Translations under genes and position numbers: made by a program | Part shown: positions 26,936 through 36,328 of the stretch, one piece after another | How the letters are laid out: each line of letters starts with the position of its first letter | Numbering within the stretch: position 1 is the first letter of the stretch | Assembly (NCBI GenBank): GCA_000814665.1 | Contig: JWIH01000025.1 | Location: forward strand, 372,001-436,000 | DNA from: Pseudoalteromonas flavipulchra NCIMB 2033 = ATCC BAA-314 | Lineage (GTDB): Bacteria; Pseudomonadota; Gammaproteobacteria; Enterobacterales; Alteromonadaceae | DNA length: 64,000 nt | Direction of reading: 5' to 3' | Notes under the pieces: generated by a model | What the model was told of the DNA's origin: nothing | The model's input: only the letters and a program-made list of their open reading frames with translations | The model's database searches: none

Positions 26936-27020
26936 ATTGAATGCAGCTGCTTGGTTTCGTATGTTCCTAAATTAGTATAAAGTGTGTAGACATAAATTTA
27001 GCGCATTAAGGATAGGCGTG

Positions 27021-27614
27021 ATGTTGCAAGAGTTGGTGAGTTATTTTGGCATACTAGCAAGTATATGGATGCTGGTAGGGGTGTATGGCGTTGCCAAGCG
27101 TTACCCAAATTATAGTCACAAAAATCAATTTTGTAGTGAGTTAGGCGCCAGTGGCAGCCCAACAGAGCGATTGTCTCCTGCAGTTAATAATTACCCCTTA
27201 GCCTTTTTATTTTGTTGTTTTGGTTTTTATATCATCTTGGTACCCGAAGGGAACTGGGCGTTAGGTGTTATCGGCGGTTTGATTGTTTGTCATGGTCTAG
27301 CAACCGCTGTTGCAGGTTTCTTTCCTATGGATCGGGATCCATACACAACCTCGCCAAGTCGAGCGTGTAATATTCATTCTTTCGCGGGCATGGTAATGCT
27401 ATTAAGCTTACTCATCGCACCTTTATTGGTCTGGTTTGTAAGCCCGTTAAACTCGCTATTTGCTTGGTTTTCTACTGCTTGTGTACTTGTTTGTATCGGT
27501 TTTAGCTATCAGCTTGCCAACGCTTACAAGCAAAAGCGTAATAGTGGACTTTATCAGCGATTAAGTTATGGCACTCAGCTAGTTTGGCTGAGTGCGCTGT
27601 GTTTTATAGTGTAA
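27021..27614 (+). CDS. DUF998 family membrane protein
   Basis: A 197-residue protein with about six membrane spans. QFCSELGASGSPTERLSPAVNNYP and GFFPMDRDPYTTSPSRACNIHSFAG are characteristic of DUF998. The ATG at 27021 is preferred to 26982 because AAGGATAG precedes it and the first span starts there. Function unknown. Its 3' end overlaps the 3' end of the trmK-like gene by 11 bases. Confidence 0.75.
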   Translation: MLQELVSYFGILASIWMLVGVYGVAKRYPNYSHKNQFCSELGASGSPTERLSPAVNNYPLAFLFCCFGFYIILVPEGNWALGVIGGLIVCHGLATAVAGFFPMDRDPYTTSPSRACNIHSFAGMVMLLSLLIAPLLVWFVSPLNSLFAWFSTACVLVCIGFSYQLANAYKQKRNSGLYQRLSYGTQLVWLSALCFIV

Positions 27615-28251
27615 GGTGTTGATAAGCCAATAAAATGGCTTGCGCTTCGGGTTTGCCTTTGGCAACTCGTGCATAATGATCCAGCGTTTTCTCCAAATAG
27701 CGTTTGGACAGCGTGCCTTGTTGCCAAATCGCTTCGCCCAATGGGGTTATGGCAGTGCCAGTCTTACCTGAAGTGAGATAGAGCACTTCGTAAATACGTC
27801 GATTTTCTTCAACCAGTGATTCATGGATCACCTTAAGTGGCAAAGATTGCAAAGTTTGCCTCAAGGTATAATGATGATGAACTGGGCAAAGCAAGAAATC
27901 GACCTCGTCACGCAAATTGCAGCAAAGACTTGTCATCAGTTCTGCGGTTAAGTCGCCGCCAACACCTGCGATGATCACTAACTGCCTGCCTGAGTATTGT
28001 GCAAGAGGGAGCTTCGCAACGTCTTGGGTGTAAAGGCTATAGCGCGTTTCAGCTGCTGGAAAGAAGCGCGCGAGATCCAATTTTACTTTCGCGATAAGCG
28101 CTGGGACTACATCAACAAAGTGTATGTGCGCTTGGCTCGAATCTAAAAATTGTGCGCCAAGCTGGCCATGATCGCAGCAGCAGTCCCAAATATGTTGATA
28201 GTCTTCAGTAACAACATCATGCAAAGTCTGTAAGCGTTTTCCAAGCTTCAA
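27604..28251 (-). CDS. TrmK-family tRNA (adenine-N1) methyltransferase
   Basis: A 215-residue SAM-dependent methyltransferase: IWDCCCDHGQLGAQFL holds the glycine motif and HFVDVVPALIAKV the acidic residue binding the ribose. The family methylates A22 of tRNA (TrmK, established in Bacillus). Later blocks (VIIAGVGGDLTAELM, FLLCPVHHHYTLRQTL) also fit. It is the last gene of a minus-strand run after the MarR/HlyD/DUF2955 unit. Confidence 0.7.
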   Translation of the reverse strand: MKLGKRLQTLHDVVTEDYQHIWDCCCDHGQLGAQFLDSSQAHIHFVDVVPALIAKVKLDLARFFPAAETRYSLYTQDVAKLPLAQYSGRQLVIIAGVGGDLTAELMTSLCCNLRDEVDFLLCPVHHHYTLRQTLQSLPLKVIHESLVEENRRIYEVLYLTSGKTGTAITPLGEAIWQQGTLSKRYLEKTLDHYARVAKGKPEAQAILLAYQHLTL

Positions 28252-28266
28252 GTGGATTCCTTTTAT

Positions 28267-29298
28267 TCAGGCGTAGGTATGGTGGCGCGTTGCACTAAAG
28301 TGGTTAAGTAGGCGATGAATAAGGTAGATTGCACAGAGACTTACCGTAATTGCAACGCTCACTGAACTGAAGCGATACAGTGCGCTGTAGATTAAATCTT
28401 GATTTGGTGCGAGAGATTGACCAAACAAGATCCCAAAAGTGGTAATAATACCAAAGCCAATCCCAGGAGCACCACCACTTAACAAGTGGTAGCGACTAAA
28501 AATGAAGACTAAGATCCATAAAATCAAAATTGGAAAAAGTAAAATTTGGCTATAGGTTTGCAGTAGGATTTGCGCTGCTAACGCCAAGTTACAACCTATC
28601 AGCGTGCCAACTGCACGTTGCCAGCCCGCTGTGCCCGCCGCTTTCCAACTCAGTGGAAAGAGGATTAATATTGATGCCGCTTGGGCGGAAACGGAATCTT
28701 GTAAATCTAGGATTTGGAATATCATAAATGAGAGTGTGGCTACGGTGGCGCACAGTAAGACTTCATGGCGAATACTTGCCGCGTCTTTCGCTGGCCGTGG
28801 CGGTAATTGACGCACAGTAACATCCGGAAATAACCAATGCATTACATATGCGGTTGCGATACTAATGATAATAGCCAGAGAGTTACTGGCTATGAGTGAA
28901 TATAAGCCGCCACTGGTTGAAGCATAACTGGCAAAATGAAGTTGGATTGACAGTCCCACCACACTCATTGCACCAAATAAGAAGTTAACGCCTTTGCTCA
29001 TTTGCAAAAACAAAAAGGCAAATAAGGCAAAGGTGAGTAAGGACATTAACGCAGGGTGGAAGCCAAATAGCCCTTGTAGCACCAATACCGAAAAGGCACA
29101 GACCAACCCACTTAAGATAAACTGGCGCACTATATGTGCGTTTAACATTGGTACTAACCCAAGTAGCAGCATGGGATATACGGTAAAAAAGATACCGTAC
29201 GGCCAGTTGAGCAGTTTGCTTAGTGCAAAGCCTAGCGTACTCCCAGTTGCAATACGCAGCATCTGTCTCAGGTCATTGGCGTTCAGTGCAACTTTCAT
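28267..29298 (-). CDS. DUF2955/FUSC-like membrane transporter subunit
   Basis: A 343-residue protein with two clusters of membrane spans (about residues 10-150 and 205-330), as in fusaric-acid-resistance-like permeases; the N-terminal MKVALNANDLRQMLRIATGSTLGF is typical. The start at 29298 is used because the upstream open frame lies inside the HlyD gene. It is paired with the HlyD adaptor immediately upstream, forming a two-part efflux pump that would need an outer-membrane channel from elsewhere. Confidence 0.75.
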   Translation of the reverse strand: MKVALNANDLRQMLRIATGSTLGFALSKLLNWPYGIFFTVYPMLLLGLVPMLNAHIVRQFILSGLVCAFSVLVLQGLFGFHPALMSLLTFALFAFLFLQMSKGVNFLFGAMSVVGLSIQLHFASYASTSGGLYSLIASNSLAIIISIATAYVMHWLFPDVTVRQLPPRPAKDAASIRHEVLLCATVATLSFMIFQILDLQDSVSAQAASILILFPLSWKAAGTAGWQRAVGTLIGCNLALAAQILLQTYSQILLFPILILWILVFIFSRYHLLSGGAPGIGFGIITTFGILFGQSLAPNQDLIYSALYRFSSVSVAITVSLCAIYLIHRLLNHFSATRHHTYA

Positions 29299-29299
29299 A

Positions 29300-30364
29300 T
29301 CAATAAACGTAGTGAAGTAGACTGACGAATTTGATTTGCGCTTGTGCAAGGGTTGCAAGCAGAGAGCTTTCAGGCAGAACTTGAACCGTCGCTCTGGCAC
29401 CACTTGCTAGTAAAGGTAATGGCTCATCAAATGCTAAATGAACGCGTTGACGCTGCGCATCTCGCACCCAGCGGTTGGAGGTCTCAACGGCAGCCAATTG
29501 GCCGTCGGCATTGAGTTGCCCATCACTGACGCCAGCTGAAAATTCATGGATCACGGCGGGATAGACTTTGCCCGGTAACGCATCAAAGCTCACTAGCGCT
29601 TGTTCGCCAAGTTTAACGTGGTAAAGCGATTTTTCTCTGAAATCCGCAGCTAAGTCAACATTGTCCGAAACCAAACTGGTTAAACTCACACCCGTGCGAG
29701 CATAGGTTCCCGTGGTGATCTGTAAGTTACTAATGATGCCATCATGGGGCGCGCGGACTTCGGTATAGCTGAGTTGCAATTTAGCCTGCTCTACGGCATT
29801 TCGTGCTTGCATTAGTGCAATATTCTGTTCGTCGGTTGCACCACGTTTTACTTCAAGCGCATGTAGATTAGCTTTGAGTGCACTGAGCTGTGACTTAGCC
29901 GTCGCAAAATTTGCTTGAATTTGATCTGATTCCTGCGTTGAAATTGCGTGTTGTGACAGCAAAGATTGGCTGCGTTTATAAAGTCGCTGTTGCTCATCAT
30001 ACTTGGCTACAGCAGCCTCTATTTGTGCTTGCTGGGCAACTATCTGTGCGTCTAATTGTTTGTTCTGTTGATTAACTTCTGCCAAAGCGAGCTCAGCCTT
30101 AGCTAATGCTAAACGATACGGTGCTTCGTCGATAGTAAGTAGTAGTTGCCCTTGCTGAACTCTTTGGTTATTGCTGACATTTACTGCAAGCACTTCACCA
30201 CTGACTTTAGGCGTCACTTTGGTTACTTGATGATACACACGTGCCTGGGGCGTCATTGGTATATAGAGATCAGCAAAGATAAAATAGCTAAAGCAGAGTG
30301 CAAAAAGGGCGATTGAAACCTTTACGTAGCGGGAAAATTGCTGATCTGGACTAAGTTTACTCAC
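29300..30364 (-). CDS. HlyD/EmrA-type membrane fusion protein
   Basis: A 354-residue adaptor: an N-terminal span (VSIALFALCFSYFIFADLYI), a biotinyl-lipoyl half (TPKVSGEVLAVNVSNNQRV), a long coiled coil rich in Gln and Ala, the second lipoyl half (TEVRAPHDGIISNLQI) and a beta-barrel. The GTG at 30364 has GGGAG at good distance; the ATG at 30376 is the alternative. It overlaps the marR stop, so the two are coupled. With the DUF2955 protein it forms an efflux unit under the MarR repressor. Confidence 0.8.
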   Translation of the reverse strand: MSKLSPDQQFSRYVKVSIALFALCFSYFIFADLYIPMTPQARVYHQVTKVTPKVSGEVLAVNVSNNQRVQQGQLLLTIDEAPYRLALAKAELALAEVNQQNKQLDAQIVAQQAQIEAAVAKYDEQQRLYKRSQSLLSQHAISTQESDQIQANFATAKSQLSALKANLHALEVKRGATDEQNIALMQARNAVEQAKLQLSYTEVRAPHDGIISNLQITTGTYARTGVSLTSLVSDNVDLAADFREKSLYHVKLGEQALVSFDALPGKVYPAVIHEFSAGVSDGQLNADGQLAAVETSNRWVRDAQRQRVHLAFDEPLPLLASGARATVQVLPESSLLATLAQAQIKFVSLLHYVY

Positions 30365-30842
30365 TGGTACTCCCATTTTCAGAAATATTGTCACAACATT
30401 GCTGAGCATTGTTCTCAAGTTTGACCAAAGCATGTGCAATAGCATTGAGCTCGTCATCGCTAAGCCCATGATATAAAAGTGCCTTCACTTCACTGATCCG
30501 CATCTTTAGCTGCGCTAACTGGGCTTGCCCGTGTTCGGTGAAGTAGATTTTACGACAGCGTTTGTCTTGCTTATCAATGCGGCGCTCAATGACGTTATTC
30601 TCTTCTAACTGTTTCATCGTGCGAGTCAGGCTTGGCATTTCGATATCTAGACTGCACGCCAATTGGTGTTGTGTACAACCTTCACCCAAATGATGAATAT
30701 GCATCATGGCGGTCCAGCGTGGCTGGGTAAAACCGAGTGGCTCCACAGCTTGGGTTACAGCTTGACGGCAAATTCTATGGACTCGGCCTAACTTGCCACA
30801 GAGACTAAGATCGAGCGTTTCATGAAATGGAAGTGACGACAT
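30357..30842 (-). CDS. MarR family transcriptional repressor
   Basis: A 161-residue winged-helix regulator. LGFTQPRWTAMMHIHH, the recognition region TQHQLACSLDIEMPSLTRTM, and the wing VIERRIDKQDKRCRKIYFTEHG fit MarR/SlyA proteins. It is the first gene of the marR-hlyD-DUF2955 operon. Two identical palindromes upstream are the probable operators, so negative autoregulation is inferred. Ligand unknown; typically aromatic or phenolic compounds. Confidence 0.85.
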   Translation of the reverse strand: MSSLPFHETLDLSLCGKLGRVHRICRQAVTQAVEPLGFTQPRWTAMMHIHHLGEGCTQHQLACSLDIEMPSLTRTMKQLEENNVIERRIDKQDKRCRKIYFTEHGQAQLAQLKMRISEVKALLYHGLSDDELNAIAHALVKLENNAQQCCDNISENGSTSE

Positions 30843-30858
30843 AACTTAAGATATATTT

Positions 30859-30898
30859 ACTTAGCATGCTAAGTATTCTAGATTAGTTAGCATGCTAA
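30859..30898 (-). promoter_or_regulatory. Twin palindromic operators for the MarR unit
   Basis: ACTTAGCATGCTAAGT at 30859-30874 is a perfect 16-base palindrome, and TTAGCATGCTAA at 30887-30898 repeats its central 12 bases exactly. The centres are 26 bases apart, and the first lies 17 bases upstream of the marR ATG. This geometry is normal for MarR-family autoregulation. Confidence 0.7.
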
Positions 30899-30935
30899 GT
30901 AAATGGTGTGTGTTTAGGTTATTGCAATATTAGCT

Positions 30936-31913
30936 TTAACTCTCTGAATTGGCGGTGCTTATTTTTAGTAAGAATCGCGTATAGTGAATACAAACGTGGC
31001 TAATTACAGCGATCGCAACAACAAGTTCAAACCAAACTAGGTACTGCAACACACTTAACCAGCCTAAGCTTAAGTGTTCGCTGCCGGGCCAAGTGACGAC
31101 CTTACTAATGGCGGTGACGCCGATGACTAATGGAAAAGTATATGCTGCAAAAGCGGGACTAAATGGCAGCCGTAGAAGCTGAATAAAAGCAATGTATATC
31201 GCTAAGGTCATAACAATAGCAATGCTCAATAGGGCAAACACCACGCCAGCCGCTGGCATTGGATGGACACTTAAATATCCTGCCAAACATAGACTTGCAG
31301 GCGCTGCCATGACTGCAATTGTGGGCTGGGTTTGCTGTGGTATGGCACTGCCTCTACACAAACGGTAAATCATGAACGGTAGCAGCAGCAGATAAAATAT
31401 TACTCCCAAGTACCACAGCCCCATAGCCAAAGGTTGCAACGCTGACATACCGTTAAAGGTGACATCGGCAACGACAAACCCCACTGGGGGAATAAACCAA
31501 CTTGGCACTAGCTGATTAAGCTCAAAATTGCGGCTGCGAAAATACACGAAGCTGGTTAGCAACCCTAGATGAAGTGCAATGGCGAGTAGCCAAACCACAG
31601 TTGCAATAAGATGAGAATAGGCCGAAATGCTATGAGAAATCACCATGATTGTCATCGCACTGGTTGGTAATACACTCCCAACTACTGGATCTGCGAGATC
31701 TGCTCTTAATAGAGCTGGTTGATGAATAAACTTAAGCACTAACAGCAATAAAATAAAGCCAGCCAGCAGTGCACTTAAAGGTTTTAACACAAAAAATGCG
31801 GGAAAGAGGTTACTGATACACCAGCCTAAACTAGCTAGCCCAAGAGCAAGACCAGACATAGGAGTGGGGATATAGGCGGTGAGTTTTTTACCATAAGAAA
31901 GAAGAGTAGCCAT
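30936..31913 (-). CDS. TDT/SLAC1 family transporter (TehA-like)
   Basis: A 325-residue membrane protein with about ten spans. TPMSGLALGLASLGW at the start, and the following span pattern, fit the tellurite-resistance/dicarboxylate transporter family (TehA, Mae1, SLAC1). Substrate could be an anion such as malate, sulfite or chloride. ATG 31913 is preferred over a GTG at 31925, though neither has a strong ribosome site. A LysR regulator gene lies divergent 103 bases away and probably controls it. Confidence 0.7.
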   Translation of the reverse strand: MATLLSYGKKLTAYIPTPMSGLALGLASLGWCISNLFPAFFVLKPLSALLAGFILLLLVLKFIHQPALLRADLADPVVGSVLPTSAMTIMVISHSISAYSHLIATVVWLLAIALHLGLLTSFVYFRSRNFELNQLVPSWFIPPVGFVVADVTFNGMSALQPLAMGLWYLGVIFYLLLLPFMIYRLCRGSAIPQQTQPTIAVMAAPASLCLAGYLSVHPMPAAGVVFALLSIAIVMTLAIYIAFIQLLRLPFSPAFAAYTFPLVIGVTAISKVVTWPGSEHLSLGWLSVLQYLVWFELVVAIAVISHVCIHYTRFLLKISTANSES

Positions 31914-32016
31914 GCGTAATTTCACAACAATTGTTCGGTGCAGGGATAATACGCTTGCGCTTTAATTAAGAATATCTGAATATATTTAAATTAGTGTTCA
32001 GTAATTCTTAACGTCA

Positions 32017-32886
32017 ATGATAACCCTTAAGCAACTCAATGTATTTACGGTAATCGTGCAAGAGCGTTCGATCACGGCCGCAGCGGATAAGCTATGTTTA
32101 ACTAAGGCAGCTGTTAGCATGGCACTAGCGGAGTTGGAGCGTCACCTCGAACAACCATTATTCGATCGTGTAAATAATCGATTAATGATAAATCCTGCCG
32201 GAGAGTTATTACTACCGCATGCGCATCAAGTGCTTGATAGATGTCGCTTCTTAGAGTCCTTATTTAAAGAAAGCGAGAGGCTATATGGCGAAATTAAAAT
32301 TGGTGCCAGCGATACCTTAGGCAATCATTTGTTGCCTCCCATGTTAGCGGCTTTTCAGCAGCAAACAGGGCATACGCAGCAGCAGTTGTTTATCACCAAT
32401 ACGGCGAAGGTGTGTGCCATGCTTCGTGATTACGAATTAGATATTGGTTTTGTTGAAGGTCGAGTGATAGGCGAAGATTTAGACATCATGCCTTGGTTTG
32501 AAGATGAAATGTGTATCGTGAGTGCAATGGACTGTGCGATAACTGACTTTCAAACGCTGATACAAAGTCAATCTCGTTGGTTGTTGCGGGAACAAGGCTC
32601 CGGCAGTCGAGAATTTTTCTTAGCGAATATTGCAGCGCAGCTTACGTCGTGGCGAACCGCGTTTGAGTTAAATTCCACCGAGGCGATTATAAATGGTGTT
32701 GCGGCAGGGCTCGGTGTAGCGTGTATCTCAAAATACTCCGCTGAACATGCCATAGCACAGCAACGAATTCAGGCGCTTTCAGGTTTAAAAGCCGCACCGA
32801 GGCAGTTTTGGCTGGTGACGCGTAAAGATAAATTTCAAAGCCCAATATTAACGCGACTCATTGACTTTGCGGCGCACTGGCGTTGA
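32017..32886 (+). CDS. LysR family transcriptional regulator
   Basis: A 289-residue LysR protein: the N-terminal helix-turn-helix ITLKQLNVFTVIVQERSI, then AADKLCLTKAAVSMALAELE, followed by the linker and the periplasmic-binding-like effector domain (IKIGASDTLGNHLLPPMLAAF). It is divergent from the SLAC1-type transporter gene, the usual arrangement for a LysR regulator and its target. Similarity to CysB/YeiE-type sensors cannot be decided by eye. Confidence 0.85.
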   Translation: MITLKQLNVFTVIVQERSITAAADKLCLTKAAVSMALAELERHLEQPLFDRVNNRLMINPAGELLLPHAHQVLDRCRFLESLFKESERLYGEIKIGASDTLGNHLLPPMLAAFQQQTGHTQQQLFITNTAKVCAMLRDYELDIGFVEGRVIGEDLDIMPWFEDEMCIVSAMDCAITDFQTLIQSQSRWLLREQGSGSREFFLANIAAQLTSWRTAFELNSTEAIINGVAAGLGVACISKYSAEHAIAQQRIQALSGLKAAPRQFWLVTRKDKFQSPILTRLIDFAAHWR

Positions 32887-33004
32887 ACTGTGCTGTCGAC
32901 CTAACGGCTCAACACAGCTTGCAATGGGTATAAACTTCACAAACACTGAATGAACTTTCTCAAACCTCGGGTCTTATAGACAATAGCATATTAAGAGGTT
33001 AGAT

Positions 33005-33868
33005 ATGTCGTTCAGAACTATCGATTATTCTATTTCAGGCGTGTTAGCAGTGAGCTTATTACTGCTTGGCATTTCATTTTTGTTTGGCGCTGGGCCAAGT
33101 ACTATTTCAGGCACCTTTAGCTTTTACGGGTTAACAGAGTGGGTGCCTGTTGCCACACTTGGTATTGTATTTGGCTTTGCGTTAATGGTTGCCGCGGGTC
33201 TAGTCATTTTACAGCAATGTAAGATTATTCCTGCGGCGTGGCCGCTTGCCTTAATCGCCATCATTAGTTTATTTACTTTGTTGACGTTGTTTGCCGAAAA
33301 TCGCTGGATAGCAGCCCATGGCGGCTTTCCCGTTATTGGTTCTGGTCAAGGGGTCATCAAGTATTTTGCGTTAGTACCCATCGCACTATTTCTCTACTGC
33401 CGTCATCATATCAATACGCGAGCGCTAGTGTGGGCGAACTATTTCCCCGTGGCATTGGTTTTAGTCTGGATTGGTGGAATGAAATTTCTTGAACTTGAGG
33501 CAAAGGCAATCGTGCCGCTAGTGGAAACTTCACCGTTTATGTCTTGGATGTATGAGTTGTTTACTGTGCAAGAAGCCTCAAACGTGATAGGCGTCTATGA
33601 CATTTTGATGGCAGGCTTGCTCGGCATTGGCATTTGGTTCAAACAGCGAGTCTTGATTGGTGTTGCAAGCCTTGGGTGTCTTGCGGTATTTGTTTTGACA
33701 CAAAGCTTTTTGTTTACCGCAGCCGGTGCGTTTAGCGACATGAGTTTGCTTGGTGGTTTGGGACAATTTGTGATTAAAGACTTGTGGTTTATCGCCAATA
33801 TCATGGTGTTGGTGTTTTTGACATTGGAGTCCAGCTCGGCTGAGTCTATAGAGCCAGCTGTCGCGTAA
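33005..33868 (+). CDS. DUF417 family membrane protein (YkgB/RclC-like)
   Basis: A 287-residue protein with seven or so spans. The block LVLVWIGGMKFLELEAKAIV, then PLVETSPFMSWMY, is the hallmark of DUF417 (YkgB; RclC in E. coli, linked to reactive chlorine resistance). The usual protein is about 190 residues, so this one has an extra N-terminal membrane portion (~95 residues). It lies 118 bases after the LysR gene. Confidence 0.75.
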   Translation: MSFRTIDYSISGVLAVSLLLLGISFLFGAGPSTISGTFSFYGLTEWVPVATLGIVFGFALMVAAGLVILQQCKIIPAAWPLALIAIISLFTLLTLFAENRWIAAHGGFPVIGSGQGVIKYFALVPIALFLYCRHHINTRALVWANYFPVALVLVWIGGMKFLELEAKAIVPLVETSPFMSWMYELFTVQEASNVIGVYDILMAGLLGIGIWFKQRVLIGVASLGCLAVFVLTQSFLFTAAGAFSDMSLLGGLGQFVIKDLWFIANIMVLVFLTLESSSAESIEPAVA

Positions 33869-33895
33869 ATTTCATTGTGATGCAGCCCCGCTGCC

Positions 33896-33926
33896 AAAAG
33901 AGCGTGACCTAAGTTGCGCTCTTTTT
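33896..33926 (+). terminator. Rho-independent terminator after the DUF417 gene
   Basis: AAAAGAGCG and CGCTCTTTTT form a stem with a 12-base loop and a T-rich tail (TTTTTATTTTT). The remaining 33927-34170 is AT-rich with no gene and would hold the ovoA promoter. Confidence 0.75.
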
Positions 33927-34170
33927 ATTTTTATCACATATGCCAGATGTGCCAAGTGAAGTTTTTTCCGAAAATCGCCCTGTCGGCAGTGAAAATTAAA
34001 TGTGAATAAGTTAAGGTCATAAAAAGTTGATATCAGTGGTCTAAGCTAGATTATCAAACGTATACAGCAAGATGCCATTGGTATTAAGTGGCAAAGTGAG
34101 CAAAGTTTAAAAGCTGCATGCATTGAAATGGTGTATGTATCGAAGTAGCAAGTTTAAAGAAGATAATTGT

Positions 34171-36276
34171 ATGGAAAGACCAAATACATTAAAGCCAATC
34201 TGGCTTTCGGGTGGCGATGTAGAGAAAAAGCGCGCTGAGATCAAAGCATACTTCAACAATAGCTGGCAGCAGTACGAATCATTATTTAGCAATATCAACA
34301 ATGACGACGCCTATTTTGTGAAGGCTGAGCGGTTACGGCATCCTCTCATTTTCTATTTCGGTCATACCGCTTGTTTTTACGTTAATAAGTTGATGTTAGG
34401 GAAATACATCACTCAACGCGTTAATCCACACATTGAATCTACTTGTGCAGTTGGCGTAGATGAAATGTCTTGGGACGACCTTGATAGCAATAATTACGAT
34501 TGGCCAACAGTGCCAGAAGTGCGTGCTTATCGCCAACAAGTGAATGCGCTTATTAACGGGTTAATCGATGAGATGGATATTACTCTACCAATTACTCAAG
34601 ATAGCCTCGCGTGGGTTGTTCTGATGGGTATTGAACACGAACGTATCCATTTAGAAACCTCTTCTGTAATAATGCGGATGTTGCCGCTGGCTGACTTGAC
34701 TTTACAACCTGGTTGGGAAGCATGTGATGAGTACGGTGATGCACCTGACAACAACCTAATCTCGGTAAGCGGTTATGATGTTCGGCTTGGCAAACCAGAG
34801 TCAAATCAAACCTACGGTTGGGATAACGAATATGGTGTACAAGACGTCAAAGTGGCGCCATTCAAGGCCAGTAAATATGTGGTCTCAAACCAAGAGTTTT
34901 TAACCTTTGTCGAAGCTGGTGGCTACAATCAGCCTGAGTTTTGGACGGCTGAAGGTCAAGCTTGGCTGGCTTCAACTAAATCAACCATGCCGCGCTTTTG
35001 GGTAAAAAAAGATACAGGCTTTTGGCAACGAAACTTAGCCGAAGAAATCCCGTTACCACTCAATTGGCCAGTTGAGGTTAATTACCTTGAAGCGAAGGCT
35101 TTTTGCAACTGGAAATCAGAGCAAAGTGAGCACTTTGTACGCTTACCAACAGAAGCAGAGTGGCAAGTACTGCGCGATAAGCTCGATGTTGATCTGCCAA
35201 CATGGAGTGAAGCACCGGGAAACATTAACCTTGAGGTATGTGCTTCCAGCTGTCCGGTTAACCGTTTTGAAACTGAAGGCTTATTCGACATCATCGGCAA
35301 TGTTTGGCAATGGACGGAAAGCCCGATTGACGCATATAGCGGCTTTAAAGTGCATCCATTATACGATGATTTCTCAACCCCCACTTTTGACGGTAAACAT
35401 AATCTGATCAAAGGTGGTTCTTGGATTTCTACAGGCAACGAAGCCGTGCGAGACTCTCGTTATGCCTTTAGACGCCACTTCTTCCAACATGCCGGATTCA
35501 GATACATCGAAAGTGAGAGCCCACAAGTGCCAGTGCAAAAGGTCAACTTGTGTGAAATGGATGCGGACGTCGCCAATGCGCTACATAGCCACTACGGCAA
35601 GCCTGTTATGCATTTTGGCAACCCATTACAAAGTGTTGTTTCACAGCTAATGGTGCATTATCAAGGTAATACAAATAAAGCGCTGGACTTGGGTTGCTCG
35701 GTCGGTCGTGCAAGTTTTGAATTAGCCAAACACTTTGCTCAAGTAGATGGCATTGATTTTACTGCGCGCAATATTCAACACGCGTTGGCCTTAAAAGAAG
35801 GCACGCCAGTACGCTTTGCTACCGAGATTGAAGGTGAAATTGTAGACTTCCACGAAGTGTCTACCTCGCAATTGGGATTTAATGAACTCAGTGAGCGTAT
35901 TCATTTTTGCCAAGGGGATGGGCATAACCTTAAACCACAATTCGCCGAGTATGACTTAATCTTGTGTCACCGTGTTGTGGAATACTTATATTCACCAAAA
36001 ACCTTTTTAAACCAAATTAAATCGCGCTTGAATGCAGGTGGGATCCTTGCGATAAGCTCAGCCTATCAGTGGGACAAGGCGCTAACCCAAGCACAAAACT
36101 GGTTGGGCGGTTATAAGGTCAGTGGTGAGAACGTCACGGGCCGTGATGGTTTAGAAATTTTACTGGGACGAGATTTTGAACTGTTGGCTGAAGATGAAGT
36201 AATGTCCGCCACAAGCAAAAACGCACGTAAAGTTGAACTAGAGCGATGCCAACTTACGCTATGGCGTCTTAAATAG
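34171..36276 (+). CDS. ovoA: 5-histidylcysteine sulfoxide synthase / methyltransferase (OvoA)
   Basis: A 701-residue three-domain enzyme for ovothiol A. Residues ~1-170 form a DinB-like domain with the iron ligands His65 (FGHTACFY), and His156/His160 in the HERIHLE motif. Residues ~230-460 form the FGE-sulfatase domain (LPTEAEWQVL, GNVWQWTESP, IKGGSWIST, RYAFRRHFFQHAGFRYI). Residues ~490-701 form a SAM methyltransferase (ALDLGCSVGRASFELA). OvoA joins cysteine and histidine oxidatively, and its last domain methylates the imidazole later (established). The start at 34171 skips an upstream in-frame ATG without family sequence. Confidence 0.93.
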   Translation: MERPNTLKPIWLSGGDVEKKRAEIKAYFNNSWQQYESLFSNINNDDAYFVKAERLRHPLIFYFGHTACFYVNKLMLGKYITQRVNPHIESTCAVGVDEMSWDDLDSNNYDWPTVPEVRAYRQQVNALINGLIDEMDITLPITQDSLAWVVLMGIEHERIHLETSSVIMRMLPLADLTLQPGWEACDEYGDAPDNNLISVSGYDVRLGKPESNQTYGWDNEYGVQDVKVAPFKASKYVVSNQEFLTFVEAGGYNQPEFWTAEGQAWLASTKSTMPRFWVKKDTGFWQRNLAEEIPLPLNWPVEVNYLEAKAFCNWKSEQSEHFVRLPTEAEWQVLRDKLDVDLPTWSEAPGNINLEVCASSCPVNRFETEGLFDIIGNVWQWTESPIDAYSGFKVHPLYDDFSTPTFDGKHNLIKGGSWISTGNEAVRDSRYAFRRHFFQHAGFRYIESESPQVPVQKVNLCEMDADVANALHSHYGKPVMHFGNPLQSVVSQLMVHYQGNTNKALDLGCSVGRASFELAKHFAQVDGIDFTARNIQHALALKEGTPVRFATEIEGEIVDFHEVSTSQLGFNELSERIHFCQGDGHNLKPQFAEYDLILCHRVVEYLYSPKTFLNQIKSRLNAGGILAISSAYQWDKALTQAQNWLGGYKVSGENVTGRDGLEILLGRDFELLAEDEVMSATSKNARKVELERCQLTLWRLK

Positions 36277-36287
36277 TCGTTGATACC

Positions 36288-36318
36288 CATGCCAGCCAAA
36301 GTGCTGGCATGATTTTTT
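36288..36318 (+). terminator. Terminator-like hairpin between ovoA and the OvoB-like gene
   Basis: CATGCCAGC and GCTGGCATG form a nine-pair stem with a six-base loop, followed by ATTTTTT. It ends ten bases before the next ATG, so it may act as a partial terminator lowering expression of the second gene. Confidence 0.75.
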
Positions 36319-36328
36319 AGGTTAAAGA

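Noticed and set aside
28530..29320. Plus-strand frames opposite the DUF2955 gene
   Set aside because: They have no ribosome sites or family similarity, while the minus-strand gene has coherent membrane segments.
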